Notes: generated from the sequence alone by a model not told the origin. 64,000 bases of DNA from Archegozetes longisetosus (GCA_018873245.2 JAEMBT020000004.1:620001-684000); one strand, 5' to 3'; positions 26,048 through 37,574 are shown, numbered from the stretch's first letter. Made by a program: numbers and translations.

Positions 26048-26356
26048 TTCTGTTGAACTGTAAGTTATTGTTAAATCTATTGTCATTCGTTTATTATTTT
26101 AAAATTTATTTAAAGTTTTAAATACAATTTTTCATAAGCTAGAATTCAATTTTCGTTCTACGTATAGAAATGTTGTTTTCTTAGCGATGGCACATATAAA
26201 TTGATAGCCTTTAAAGAGACCACTTATACCTCTATATAATAGCCAATGAATGACTGCTTACAATAAGTTGTTTCTAGCATCATAGATAAGATATTTCAAG
26301 TATATCAATATAAATATAATTAATCATTCTTTTAATGATTAATTATCAAAAAGAAA
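26048..26356. other. Short intergenic spacer
   Basis: 309 nt between the zinc-finger stop and the hexosaminidase ATG. It must hold the 3' end of the first gene and the promoter of the second; no clear TATA box is seen. Confidence 0.6.
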
Positions 26357-28183
26357 ATGTCTAATAAATCAAAGTTAATAAACTTGTTAATTGTCTTAAG
26401 TCTGAGCTCTCTTTTAAATGACGCAAATTCACAGGTATTGTTAAAAAGATTCGAATCAAAAATGTTTTCATTACCTCAATCAAAAAATGCGAACTAATAT
26501 CAATTGAATCTTTGTTTTCTAAAAAATTGACAGTACAATTATGCGCCAATAGTTCCATATCCTCAACAAATAGTGACATATCCTTCACTTTTAGCCATCG
26601 ACTCAACAAATTTCGATTTCATTCCGAAAACAAGTGGAAAATGTGTTCTATTAAAAGATGCGATTAAAAGATACCGAAAATTAATATTCATTAACGATTG
26701 CTCTCAACTTAATTCAATTATTGATAATTATGATGAATTGCAATTTTCTCAAATTGATTGGACACCTACGGAAACGCCCGTATACCTGACAAACATAACA
26801 ATACAAGTGAAGCAAAAATGTGACAATTTATGGCCAGAACTAGATATGGACGAAATGTATACTTTGAGAATCAACACTGAGGATTTTCCAAATGAGGCAT
26901 TTCTATTTTCGAACACAATATGGGGCGCACTGAGAGGATTGGAAACATTCTCACAGTTAGTCAGTCATAAAGGCGGTAATACTTTCACAATAAACTCGAC
27001 ATTTATTGTCGATTATCCGCGCTTCAGTCACAGAGGACTATTGATCGACACATCACGACATTATCTGCCAATTCGTGTAATACTCGAGAACTTGGACGCC
27101 ATGTCTTATCATAAGCTGAATGTTCTTCATTGGCATATTGTTGACGACCAGTCATTTCCTTATGTTAGCCAAAAGTTTCCTGAACTGAGTTTAAAAGGTT
27201 CTTATAATAGCGAAACTCATGTCTACAACAGTAATGATATCGAAACTGTTATCGAATACGCGAGAGTTAGAGGTATTCGAGTTTTGACCGAATTCGATAC
27301 TCCTGGACATACCCTATCGTGGGGTTTGGGATATCCAGACTTATTGACTGCTTGCTATTCGGGCGATAAACCGAATGGTAAATTCGGACCACTGGATCCG
27401 AGCAAGAATTCAACTTTCAATTTCTTGGAGTCTTTATTTAAAGAAATAGTTCAGAAATTTCCAGAACAATACTTGCATTTGGGTGGCGATGAAGTCAACT
27501 ATTCTTGTTGGAAATCAAACCCTGAAATACGAAGGTTTATGGAATCTATTGGTATTGTTGGCGAATATCACAAACTAGAAGAATATTATTTGAGGCGTTT
27601 GTTAGAAATAGTTTCTGGTCTTAATAGAAGTTACATTGTTTGGCAGGAAGTGTTTGATAATAGAGTTGATATACCAATTGATGCTGTAATTAATGTCTGG
27701 AAAAGTGATTATAACCTGGAATTGTATGAGTTGACAAAACTAGGCTTTCGTGTTATCCTGTCCTCGTGTTGGTACTTAAATAAGATTTCTTACGGCTATG
27801 ACTGGTTTAACTATTACAGTTGTGATCCGTTAAGCTTTAATGGAACTGATCAACAGAATAGACTTGTTATAGGAGGCGAGGCCTCTATGTGGGGCGAATG
27901 GGTCGATGCAAATAATTTCATATCTAGGACTTGGTTCGTATGAACTGACTGTTTAGTTTAGTTGAAATTTTTTTGTAAAAAATGTTTATTTTTCTTAAGG
28001 CCTCGTGCTGTTGCTGTCGCCGAGAGATTGTGGAGTTCTAGAGAGTTGACGAACGCCACTGAAGCCCAGTATCGGTTTGTGCCTAACCGATGTCTAATGT
28101 TGGAAAGAGGACTCAGGTTTGAGCCGATTGTTGAACCCAAGCAATATGATTTCGGATTTTGTAAATGTGATTATAAAGTATAA
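26357..28183 (+). CDS. Beta-hexosaminidase, GH20 (HEXA/HEXB-like)
   Basis: Lysosomal enzyme removing terminal N-acetylhexosamines from glycans and glycolipids. Exons 26357-26434, 26534-27933 and 28000-28183 join in phase (0, then 2) to 553 residues, normal for animal HEX subunits. The first exon is a signal peptide (MSNKSKLINLLIVLSLSSLL). The propeptide-like N-domain is followed by the GH20 barrel: RFSHRGLLIDTSRHYLPI, LHWHIVDDQSFPYVS, GHTLSWG, and the catalytic pair D345-E346 in HLGGDEV. Near the C-terminus are IGGEASMWGEWVD and, across the last intron, WPRAVAVAERLWS. The donor of intron 2 is GTTCGT at 27934. All key residues are intact. I cannot tell the alpha from the beta lineage. Confidence 0.95.
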
Positions 28184-28290
28184 GTCTGTTATAAGAAGTC
28201 TAATTCAATAGATTTATGCAAAATTGTATGAAAATCTGAGTCAGCAAATGATTCGAATTATTAAATCTTAAGCCTTTAAATTGAAGTTGA

Positions 28291-28296
28291 AATAAA
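28291..28296 (+). promoter_or_regulatory. Candidate hexosaminidase polyA signal
   Basis: AATAAA 107 nt after the hexosaminidase stop codon. Confidence 0.5.
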
Positions 28297-28498
28297 CCTT
28301 TAGTTCTCTGATCAATTTATTTAATGACCTTTTTTAATAATAGAAAACTTTTAACTTCTACTATTGATTTTTTGACATGTCTCTGTTATTGTAACAAACA
28401 TAACTTGTTATGAATCGTGTTTTCTATAAATGAATGTATTATTGATTGCATTTTCGATTTACTCATTTCATCAAATGACATGCTGTGACTTTCCTTCA

Positions 28499-28506
28499 TA
28501 TAAAAG
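28499..28506 (+). promoter_or_regulatory. TATA box of the small secreted gene
   Basis: A full TATAAAAG stands 269 nt upstream of the ATG at 28775. It is one of only two such strong matches that I noticed in front of a gene here, and suggests a tightly regulated, possibly highly expressed product. The transcription start would fall near 28530; this is inferred, not shown. Confidence 0.5.
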
Positions 28507-28774
28507 TCTTTCTAAGTCAAGTGAAAAATCGATCTCTTTATCAGAGCTTTGCATTTAGTTTTTGTTTGAATTAACTGACTTCGTGAGTGTGGTTCAGTGC
28601 ATATCAGCTCGCTTTTTAAAAAAATTGTTCAGATTTTGAGAAAACTTATGATTTTGTAAGATCTATAGAAAACTGATGTTAATAACCTCTTAATATTAGC
28701 ATTAATTAAGACTTAGCTCATAGAAGACTAAGAAGAAAATTGTAACAAAGTGCTCAAAGTAAATCATAAGCAAA

Positions 28775-29232
28775 ATGTCACCAAAATTAGGTCTGTATTC
28801 AAATATGAAAAATACTATTAATCTGAATTTTCGATTGAAATCTTATCACAAAGTTAATCATAAAATTTTAGCCCTCATATCTAAATAGTTGGCTTGTAAA
28901 AGTATCTAATTTTTCTAATTTTCATTCAGTTTTATTTATTCTTGTATTAATGACATCAATATTCATTTGTGGCTTTGGATACGATTATTATCTCTACAGA
29001 ATGGTTAATGAAGTACTTATAATAATATATGTGTTCTTTATCTTCATTTTTCTCACTTTATTGTCCATTTTCTAAGTGTTCAAAAAATTTTGAACATTCA
29101 AAATTGAACCATTCGTTGACATACGTGATGGAAGTCGATTCAACCTGCAACACTTCGATTGCTTACTCTAAAACTCTTCAATTTGATCCAAATTATGTTT
29201 TTCACTATCGAAAATATGTATTTAAATTATAA
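28775..29232 (+). CDS. Small secreted protein, three exons, unknown
   Basis: Exons 28775-28790, 28930-29012 and 29077-29232 join in phases 1 and 0 to an 84-residue protein. The start MSPKLVLFILVLMTSIFICG is a typical signal peptide assembled across the first intron. The mature part is polar with two cysteines and ends YVFHYRKYVFKL. The second intron is 64 nt with a weaker donor (GTACTT), so the junction is the least sure part; reading through it instead gives a hydrophobic peptide and a stop. AATAAA at 29241-29246 lies directly after the stop. No family recognised; a secreted peptide is the only supported statement. Confidence 0.5.
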
Positions 29233-29447
29233 CTTTTATCAATAAAGTGTTAGATTTAATTGAATGACTTTATGAACCATAAAACTTAAACGTATAACAA
29301 ATAGTTTTATTCTGAACAAATGCACTGATTAGTGCAATTTATTCGTGTTTTATAAATAGAAAATAAGTATTAATCAAAAATTATATAACACAGGTATAAA
29401 TTAAAAAATTAACTTAAAATAACTACAAAAAAGTTTGTATTTCAAAT

Positions 29448-30843
29448 TTAATCCAAGTGATGTAAACCATAGTTTCCTTTTTCCTTGACATCACCAGTTC
29501 TGGCTTTTCGCTGTCGGATAACTTGAGGAGAAACAGTTTTCAAGTCATAGGCCAAACCAATTGAGGCAAAAAAGTTAATGAAAATAGTAGTCAAATTGAA
29601 ACGCCACCCGAGTTCACTTGTCGCGTAATCCCACGGAAATCTAATTCCGAAAAAATAGACACTATGAGTAAAATACTTGCCAAAACTACTAGCGATAGAA
29701 AGTCCTTACGTGTGATGGTAGTTATGAAATCCTTCACCGATGGCACCAACAATTGTAACTTTATTTTCTGCAGGATTTATGTGCTTATCGTATCTGGCAA
29801 TTGAGATAAAAATTGTTATCAGCTATGAAACTCCTCAGCAATACTTGATAACTATAAACATACGGTTTTCTGCCCCAGAAATGAGCGGCACTGTTAACAA
29901 GCCACGTCATGTTAAGAGTCCAACAATATCTCAATAGAGCGCATATGAAGTACCCGTTATGGTAGGTCTCGTTCCAAAAGATATTCGGTATTGTTGATGG
30001 CAATACGAAACAAAATATCAGTACAAGCGGTAAATAAAACCTGAGAAAGTTTTAACAATAATTGCTTAAAAATTGTTTGATTATGAAAAGTTTGATTTTT
30101 AAATTACTTCTTCTGGAATCGAACGATCGGGTCTTGTAATAGGTCTTCATAACTGATAGTTTTTCCTTTTTCGATAACATCTGGATGTTTACGGCATAAA
30201 AGCCATCCGCAATGAGCGAAAAAGAAACCTCTGTTAGCATTGTGCGGATCAGCGTTTGTTTCGCTATATTTATGATGTACTCTATGGTCACGACTCCATT
30301 CATAGATATGGTTCTGGATTCAAGAAAATAAGTTTCTCAATATTTGCTAAACTCCATCATTAATTGGCCTTCAAGAAGCTCAAAAAATAAAAGTTATCAA
30401 ACCTGAAAAGCTATAGTGTTGAAAATGCATAAGAGAAGTCTTAGCGGAAACTTTGCTTTGTATGATCGATGAGACCATAATCGGTGAGCGCCAGCTGTTA
30501 TGCCGAGACCGGATATCACGTAAAGAAAAACAGCTGAAAATTTGATGGAAGAAGGAGTTAATTGTTATCCTTAAGAAGGTTAATCTGATACAAGCTTATG
30601 TTTGTAACTGCTTCAAATTTATGCTTAGTCTATGAAAACTTTTATATCTTATTTACCGAATAGAATTGTTTGCCATTTGGCGCTAACAAAGCATAGATAC
30701 AATCCATAGAGAGCCGATAAATGCAATAAACACATTAGGACAACATTACGCCAAACTATTTCTAACTTATATTCTGGTCGAGGTTTTCGTTCGCTTAAAT
30801 CAGCGATTTCTGGTTCGATTTGTGATTGAATATTAGGCGGCAT
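29448..30843 (-). CDS. Acyl-CoA delta-9 desaturase
   Basis: Membrane di-iron enzyme of the ER that introduces the delta-9 double bond into stearoyl- or palmitoyl-CoA. Six exons on the minus strand: 30657-30843, 30403-30533, 30108-30313, 29864-30040, 29710-29793 and 29448-29640. They join in phases 1, 0, 2, 2, 2 to 325 residues. The three histidine boxes are intact: HRLWSH (79-84), HRVHH (116-120) and HNYHH (257-261). Other family signatures are [30 protein letters not shown] and [11 protein letters not shown]. Membrane segments flank the boxes as expected. TTTATT, the reverse of AATAAA, at 29338-29343 is a candidate 3' signal, so the gene converges on the small secreted gene with about 200 nt between stops. 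Length and motifs are complete. Confidence 0.96.
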
Positions 30844-31750
30844 TTTCTTGATTAATTCACCTTTAAATCAAAATTTCGGCAAATAGTAGTTTAGAAATCT
30901 CGTTCGTATCTATACGAAATAAAATGAAACAAAACTTAATAGTTTCAAAACAAATTAAATTTTAAATAAGGCAATGTGCCAATTAAAAATTCAAAATTAA
31001 TAATTATTAAAACACTTCAAGTATAAATTATAAATTAAGAAGAAATTAGCGAAAATATTGAGTTACTTTATACGTCAAAATAATTAAACAAAGCTTACCA
31101 CTAGTTCAATGTATTTCAAGTTTGCTATTATTGTAATATCCAGTCAATTGATGGCAAACTATATTAATCACTCCAAAACTTTCAATAGTAATAATGTTTT
31201 GGAACGGGCTTATTTTATAAGTTTGAATATCAGCACTTATTCCTATCTAACAAATGTGATAATGTTGCGTTTTACTATGATCAGCTACGATACGATGTCA
31301 GATCAGCTTATTTCAAAGCAACATATTTATCTTATCATTAGTAGAAGACGAGTTATTAATAACAGCCAAACTGGCACAAGACAAGAACGTCTTACAGAGT
31401 AAGATTTTAAACAGTTACTAGATACTAGATAGCTTTTAAGCTATTGTTAAGTTTTGTCTAACTGACAAGATAAAGTTCCTAAAACTATTGAAAGGGTTAT
31501 TTCGACGTCAATTTACATGACAGTCACAACGATTATGGAACAGCTTTTGTTACAACTTTCTAAAAAGTGTAAACTTTGGGAAAAGCACTAATTCGTGGAA
31601 AGACAACTCATACAAATGATTTTGTACTTTTACTTCCTTTTATTATCCAATCGCTTATCAATTTGCGTGGTGGTGATTTATTACTTAAATTTTGGTTACC
31701 TCATAATCAACTTACTGCTTATTTATCGCAAATATAGATGAAAACGAAAT
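30844..31750. other. Spacer upstream of the desaturase
   Basis: No supported gene. It must contain the desaturase promoter on the minus strand. An open frame from ATG at 31109 (+, 97 codons) opens with a hydrophobic run but has no other support. Confidence 0.5.
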
Positions 31751-32123
31751 TTAATGCTTACGATGCATAACACTATCAGGCAATATTAGAACAGTTACAA
31801 GATTGAATACTATGCACGCAGTGATCATTCGCATCAAATCTAAATCATGTGCTCGTACTGTACAATCAATGCGAGACTTTACTCGAGTAATCCTTTTTGA
31901 ATTACATTTACACGTTCATATGAACCATAAGAATAAACTTACAACTAGTTTTTATTTGATCAATATTTAACCAAAATTGAATACACAATTCATATGAAGG
32001 AGTATTTGATGTTCTATCAAATTCAAGGCTGTCCATCATACATTCTATAGTATGATATACACTACAATTGCCGTAGATTATAGATAGCAGTAAATTGTCA
32101 TCTATACGTTTACAGTTACGTAA
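31751..32123 (-). CDS. Small Cys-containing gene, two exons seen
   Basis: Exon 31943-32123 and exon 31751-31881 are joined through a 61 nt intron with a consensus GTAAGT donor and GAG acceptor, in phase 1. The product part reads NCKRIDDNLLLSIIYGNCSV, then YHTIECMMDSLEF, then after the join KTSLKSRIDCTVRAHDLDLM and TACIVFNLVTVLILP before TAA. Cysteines recur about every 10-40 residues, as in small secreted disulfide proteins. A start exon is not certain; a signal-peptide-like frame at 32443-32514 on the same strand (MITSFTLMFLTLLFW) is the likely first exon but does not join in phase directly, so a small exon between is missing. Family unknown. Confidence 0.45.
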
Positions 32124-32442
32124 CTTTGACAAATTGAATTATGCTTAAAAATAGTGATTTCGTTGGGATGTATTACACTGATACTTTTCCCTACCAGTGA
32201 TCATTGTTATTAAATCTAGATTTTTTCCTTCAATTTAAAATAGAATAAATGGGAAATAGCTTAGATCTATGAAGCGGCAAAGTTTCCCAAGTTTAAAGTT
32301 TTGCGTAGAATCAATGTTTGTTCAAACCTAGCTTAGAAAATGAGCAAACATTAGATCATCGACGGGTATTTTTTCCTTTCACTTTAAATTACAGCAAAAA
32401 TTTCAAAGTTAAATAGAAACTTGAACAAGCTCTGAAATAATC

Positions 32443-32514
32443 TTAACATAAATAAATGTTGATAATGTGCCAGAAAAGTAACGTGAGGAACATGAGAGTA
32501 AAACTGGTGATCAT
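32443..32514 (-). CDS. Candidate signal-peptide exon
   Basis: From ATG at 32514 the minus strand reads MITSFTLMFLTLLFWHII, a good signal-peptide core, with a stop at 32443-32445. It is the likely start of the gene whose later exons lie at 31751-32123. No donor joins it to them in phase, so the exon end is unknown. Confidence 0.25.
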   Translation of the reverse strand: MITSFTLMFLTLLFWHIINIYLC

Positions 32515-32585
32515 TTTTTTAACCTTAGTACCTGTTGATATCTTATCAATTTTTGTTAGTTGAGACATAACAAGTATCTTCTAGT

Positions 32586-32593
32586 TATAAAAG
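32586..32593 (+). promoter_or_regulatory. TATA box between two opposite starts
   Basis: TATAAAAG 55 nt before an ATG at 32648 (+) whose frame reads MKYILLFMG and stops, the relic of a signal peptide for the LRR gene that follows. The minus-strand ATG at 32514 lies 72 nt away on the other side, where the same word reads TTTATAA. Plus-strand use is the better fit. Confidence 0.4.
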
Positions 32594-33182
32594 GCAGCAG
32601 TCACGTAACACATCTGTCAATTTTTATCCTATTGCACTATAAAATTGATGAAATATATCCTCCTTTTTATGGGCTAATATGATAAACGATAAAATTGTCA
32701 AACTTTAATGATAATAAAACAATTGTACACTTCTGGATTTATTTAAGAGGATATAACAATGGTACCAAAGAAATGCAAAGCGCTGAAGAGGGTACAAGTA
32801 GATTGAAAGCAATAGACAATCAGATTGAACTAAATGAATGAAATTTAAAATGTTCTTTTGTACCAGTTCATCATAAGTTTTAAATCAAGAGAATCGAAAG
32901 TAATGGTGTTCAACATCGGTTGCAAAAGTTTTTAAGCTCATTATTGTTTGAACGTTCGATATGAGATCTTTTTGAAATCAATAGATTGGAACAGTTTGAG
33001 AATATTACGATCTCCTTCATTTGGATAAAAACTAATGATGCACTGGCCGAAACATATCCGGAGTTCTGTATCTAAGAGATGATCCGAAAGTTGTAATTGA
33101 ATGCACCTGGTAATGATGATTACAGCATGTCTATTTGAAGAAGTTGTCAAAAATTCATGAGGCACAAAACAAAAACACTTTC

Positions 33183-33690
33183 GTAGTTCAAAGTCTATTA
33201 TTGAGGAGTTTAATGCAATGCTTTACGAGACAAAGTTCAGAATTATTTCAATACGAAATGTTAATTGGATTGAAGATTACGCTTTCAATAGTAGTGATAG
33301 TTTAGAGTACTTAGAACTTTGCTCTGGAATATTAATCATATGCCTAAACACGCTTTTAGAATAATTAGTAATCTGTCTGGAGCGAAGCTCAAAATTATTA
33401 ATTTGACGTCAAACCATATTAATAACGATGGCTTTGAAATCAGAGTCGTTAGTAATATATCCAAACAACTGATTGTACTCATTCTGGCTAATAACATAGA
33501 CTTTACTCATATAAATGTGGAAACCTTTGGTCTATATTTTACAATTAATCCGTTGAACAACATTAGTTTGACTTCTGATAGTTTCAAGTGCAATCATTAT
33601 AACAATTTTTGGTTAATTAGAGATAAAGGCAAATATGAACTTAGTTCTGGCAGAATCAAGAATATTCGTTGTAATCACTACAATAAGTGA
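33183..33690 (+). pseudogene. Decayed extracellular LRR gene, copy A
   Basis: A frame reading FNAMLYETKFRIISIRNVNW, then EDYAFNSSDSLEYLEL, loses register by one base near 33319 and continues as NHMPKHAFRIISNLSGAKLK, INLTSNHINNDGFE, and a C-terminal cap-like segment FKCNHYNNFWLIRDKGKYE. These are divergent leucine-rich repeats with the N-x-I-x-x-I-x-x-x-AF rhythm of secreted LRR proteins (the group often labelled Oplophorus-luciferin non-catalytic subunit in arthropods). The frameshift and a stop after CNHYNK indicate decay. Sequence between 32648 and 33183 probably held the 5' part but I cannot read it. Confidence 0.55.
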
Positions 33691-34017
33691 TTCTGGGATT
33701 TGACTGTTAAAGGAACAAGAAATTATTGCAAACGCCCAACATATGGTATTCTATATGAATGTGTTTGTATAAACTTGAGTCCTACGTTAGATTCGAGCAA
33801 TGTACTTTTTCTTTTGTACGCTCGGGTCATTCTATGAACGAATGCTTAAAGAGCTTGAGTCCAAATTTATTACCAGAGGAAAAACATTTCGTTAAAATAA
33901 GACTAACGAGTATTGATTTTGAAGTGTTAGAAGAAATTCATTCCTTGACTTAACTTTTGATGAAATAGAAATGAGTGACTAAATAATGATTAGCTAAAAT
34001 ACATAATAAAGCATTCA

Positions 34018-34740
34018 ATGGAAGTGAGAAAAATGAGAGATTTTGCATATTTTGGCGGACAATTATCCAACGAAACTTCTAACTATGACTTTTGGACTCT
34101 TATCAAGCCATTTGTTAATTTACAATTTATTAATACTATTCCTAATAACGCTTTCATTAATAATGATAAACAATTTTATTTTGATGGTTTGCACACAATC
34201 GGACAGAATGGATTCTCAGTTCCTAATGTGGTCAAAAGATTCTGGTTCTGTTATGACTTAGCACACGTTAATAAGAATGCATTCAACTTTGGTAATCCAT
34301 TGAATAAAACACTTAAAATTGATTTACATTACAATCAACTGAATAATGACAGCTTCGAAAACGAGGCTCTTCCGTGAATAAATAGATCAACAATTCTTGA
34401 TCTGACTTACAACCAAAACATAACTTTCTTGAAATAGAAGACATTCCAGCCGTTTCTCAGCTTAGAAAATGACAATAAAGTTATATCAGATTCTGGAGTC
34501 AATTGATTTGATTGTTATGATTATAATAATTAGTGGCTTGTTAAAGATAAACTAAAATATAATAAAGTTATATCAGATTCTGGAGCCAATCGATTTGATT
34601 GTTATGATTATAATAATTAATGACTTGTTAAAGATAAACTAAAATACAAGAATATAGAAGATAGGTTGAGTTGCAGTGTTTTAGCCTTACTAACTTTTGG
34701 AGTTTTAATGTCACTCATTTTCACAATTGTTGAAAAGCAA
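34018..34740 (+). pseudogene. Decayed extracellular LRR gene, copy B
   Basis: A second copy of the same type. The frame from 34018 reads on through INTIPNNAFINNDKQFYFDG, AHVNKNAFNFGNPLNKTLKI and LHYNQLNNDSFE. After a stop at 34375-34377 the same frame keeps the repeat ending (LDLTYNQNITFL, stop) and a cap-like tail FDCYDYNN, stop, WLVKDKLKY, which parallels FKCNHYNNFWLIRDKGKY of copy A. Several in-frame stops and an internal 87 bp duplication mark it as dead. It is either a tandem paralogue of copy A or the remains of an array. Confidence 0.55.
34474..34647 (+). repeat. 87 bp direct tandem duplication
   Basis: Copies 34474-34560 and 34561-34647 are adjacent and differ at only four positions that I can see (for example gagtcaattg against gagccaatcg). 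87 bp is 29 codons, so it repeats the tail segment of LRR copy B in frame. It arose after the gene was already disabled, since both units carry the stop in the NN-stop-WL context. Confidence 0.85.
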
Positions 34741-35910
34741 TAAAATTGAATTTTATTTAGGTATTTTTCAGTTGAAAGCTTAGAATAAATTCTTTTGCTT
34801 AAAGCACCAACAGTGTAGAAGTGCCAACAGATATTGAAGGAGAAGTAAACTAGTTTAACATTTTCACAAATCCTGGAATTAACTGTAAAATAAGGACAAA
34901 CATGAATCTGAATAAACGGAGTTCAAATGGATCAGTTTTGTGCACGCAAATAAATTGGTAGCAAATAAAACGAGCAAATTTTATGCGAATCACATTAGAA
35001 CATGAGACCGGATATTATTCTAGTGACAAGATCTCTAACATTTACTAAGCGCTAACTCAATACGTGAGGTTTTGTATAATTAAATGTTAAATTTACTCAT
35101 GTTTAAAAAAAGACTAAATTATTCGGAAATTATGCACCGAATTTGATAACTAAATACATGCTACTGTGGTGAAAAATATGGGCGAGTAATAACACTATAG
35201 CTGAAAATGACTATTTTTATATTTTAAAGCTGACGTTCCAGTTCACTTTGTAACCATTGAATTATTGCCTTTAACGTGAAAAAATCTGAGTTGATATCCG
35301 ATGTATCCTGTGTTTTATTACGATCCATGAAATTGTCCAAAATAAAACTAAACTCAGACAAAGCAGTTAAAGCATTTTATTTTACCATGCCTAATCTAAT
35401 CTAGTCACAAGTAAATCCGATTACCTATATTCTTAAAATTTGATTTATCAAAATCAGTCTTTGTTAGCCTAGTCATTTTACAAAAATAGTGTTTAGGAAT
35501 GGAGATAAAATTGTTGAAAACATACTGAAAATGTAGACAACAGCACGTTGGTTGGTTCTTTTTACCAAATTTATCAGTCAATAGTTGTCTAATTCTATCA
35601 CAAGAATCAATTAACAAATAAATTTCACGAACAAAACTGTTTGCCTTGTTGAGAGGACATTTTTAAGATTGGTGTCAGTTTCGCAGAAGTCAGTTTATCC
35701 CAAACAGATTAAAATCAATTTTACGACTGATTTTCTCATCCCTAAACCTTAAGGTTTGTTCGCTGATTCGTACTTATCAAAGCGAAATAAAATGTTTGAT
35801 AAAATCAACATATTTAGATAAAAGCTTAAGCACTAATAGTCAATAAAAAATAAAAAGACTAAAAATATTTGATTAAACACTAGATTTTCTAAAATTCATT
35901 TCCATTAATA
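34741..35910. other. Intergenic, nothing recognised
   Basis: AT-rich. A 70-codon minus-strand frame near 35405-35617 has four clustered cysteines but no other support. Confidence 0.5.
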
Positions 35911-36120
35911 TTAGGTTGACCCATAAGTCTTTGCCACTTATTTCGAATATTCTCCTCTATAGGTTTCTTAGAAGTTGAAAATAGTCTATAACTATGATAT
36001 ACGAGTAATTGAGTGTGGTAGAAACTACTAACTTGTGTTCAAAGAGTATGATTTTCGTATTTTGAAATTTTTCTCAATAATAAAGTTCGAATAGTGGCAA
36101 ACACTTATGGGTCAATCTAA
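35911..36120. mobile_element. 210 bp mariner-type MITE
   Basis: Ends are a 28 bp inverted repeat: ttaggttgacccataagtct at the left continues to ttgccact, and the right end is its reverse complement with two mismatches. The element is flanked by TA on both sides (35909-35910 and 36121-36122), the Tc1/mariner target duplication. There is no coding sequence, so it would move only with a transposase supplied elsewhere. The ends do not match those of the mariner at 38636-40023. Confidence 0.85.
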
Positions 36121-37217
36121 TATTTGAGCTCAATTTTGAAATTTTAAAAGATAACTTTTAACTTATTAGTAGAGTAATGAAAAATATTTAATCATACTTT
36201 TTGAGTAATTGAATAGGATTTTTAGTTTTTACATTTACTAGTTTGACTTAACAACTCCGATTTACAGTCTATTGTTTCAAAAACTCTAAGAATTTATTAA
36301 TCAATAGTGAGATATTCCTTACGTAGAACGTGAAATATGTACTCGAAACTTATATTCTCAGAACTCGAGCTCTTCATAACAACTTTGAAAAATAGAGGGG
36401 TTTTCTAAAATATAAGCTGAGAATAGGAAAACAGAGAAATTAAGCTTTTGGGCTAAACTGACTTGTGAAAACCCATTCTGTAAAAGTGACTTCTGCGAAA
36501 CAGACTCCTACGCATCTTTAATACTACATATCTTTATGACTTAAGACATTATGATTAGTAATGAACTTTTGCTTTTATTTGCTTTAAACTTGAATTATAA
36601 GTTGGGTCTGATCGGTGCGTCATATTAAAGAAAAATTGTACTCAAAATTTTAGTTTAGTTTTATTTTGAGCAATCGTTATAAAGTACTTTAAGGCAGTTG
36701 AACATGAAACAATCGATACTTTTCTATTAGTGAAAGTTTAGTATTTTTTAAAGAAAAAGGAGATAATCAATTTTTTAAAGAAATTCAGTATTCAAAACCT
36801 TTTGGTTATGGAAGCCAATTTCAAGAATAGACATCAAATTCTTGATTTTCATTATTCTCGATGACTTTGTTTTAAGTGAATTCATACAAACCTAGCTTCG
36901 AATTAGACTATAATGACTTTTCTACTAAATTTGAACCTTAAGCGATCGCGAAATAACAATGCACCCAAAAACAAGTTGAATAACAGATAATTCAATTAAT
37001 ATAAGATAAATTTGTTTGCCAATTATTTTAGTAAGTGTTTGATATAATAGATTGATTTTTCGATAAAAAACAAATGAAAAGATAAACACTTTCGGCAATA
37101 AAAGTAAATCATTATTCATGATAAAAGTTTACAAAACAAATTCTATGATAGGCTTGTTTAAAATAAGATTTTACTAATCGTACAAATATTTTGAACTTCA
37201 AAATCTTAAATGAGACT
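36121..37217. other. Intergenic, nothing recognised
   Basis: AT-rich spacer between the MITE and the minus-strand gene at 37218. No coding or repeat structure that I can support. Confidence 0.5.
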
Positions 37218-37569
37218 CTAATTCTGATCAAACTTGTTAACAACCGATCCACCAATTACTTCTGCTAATTTAGAAAAACTGTTCTTTAGTTGTACTCTAT
37301 TAGAAGTCTTTTTGAATTTCACACCTAGTGTTCGGTCATTCAATAGCTTTTCAGTGGCTCCAAGATCAGCACAATTATAAAGATCGAGTTGAATGCCAAG
37401 TCCCTTATGGTCTCTATACGCTATCGTATTGAGCTGTAAATAAAGTTATTAAAATGATTGATTTACCAAAATAGAAAATTATGACCACTATATTATTTCC
37501 CCAATCAGTTGTGACAAAATTAACAAATGGTAAAACATTGATTTGATGCATACCGTGTTGATCCCATTG
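37218..37569 (-). CDS. Unrecognised two-exon coding unit
   Basis: Exon 37486-37569 (QWDQHGMHQINVLPFVNFVT, then TDWGNNIV) and exon 37218-37433 (LNTIAYRDHKGLGIQLDLYN, CADLGATEKLLNDRTLGVKF and on to VNKFDQN and TAG) join in phase 0 over a 52 nt intron. Both exons have acceptor AG and even amino-acid use typical of a real protein. The unit is the 3' part of a gene; the 5' end is not found. The sequence next upstream (37570-37900, minus) is coding-like but broken by stops, and beyond 37940 lies a palindromic element, so the gene may have been cut off from its start. Family not recognised. Confidence 0.45.
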
Positions 37570-37574
37570 CTAAT

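Noticed and set aside
31109-31402. 97-codon ORF with hydrophobic start
   Set aside because: No domain, splice or regulatory support; composition like random AT-rich sequence.
32941-33165. 74-codon minus-strand ORF
   Set aside because: Overlaps the region expected to hold the 5' part of LRR copy A and has no protein-like features beyond length.
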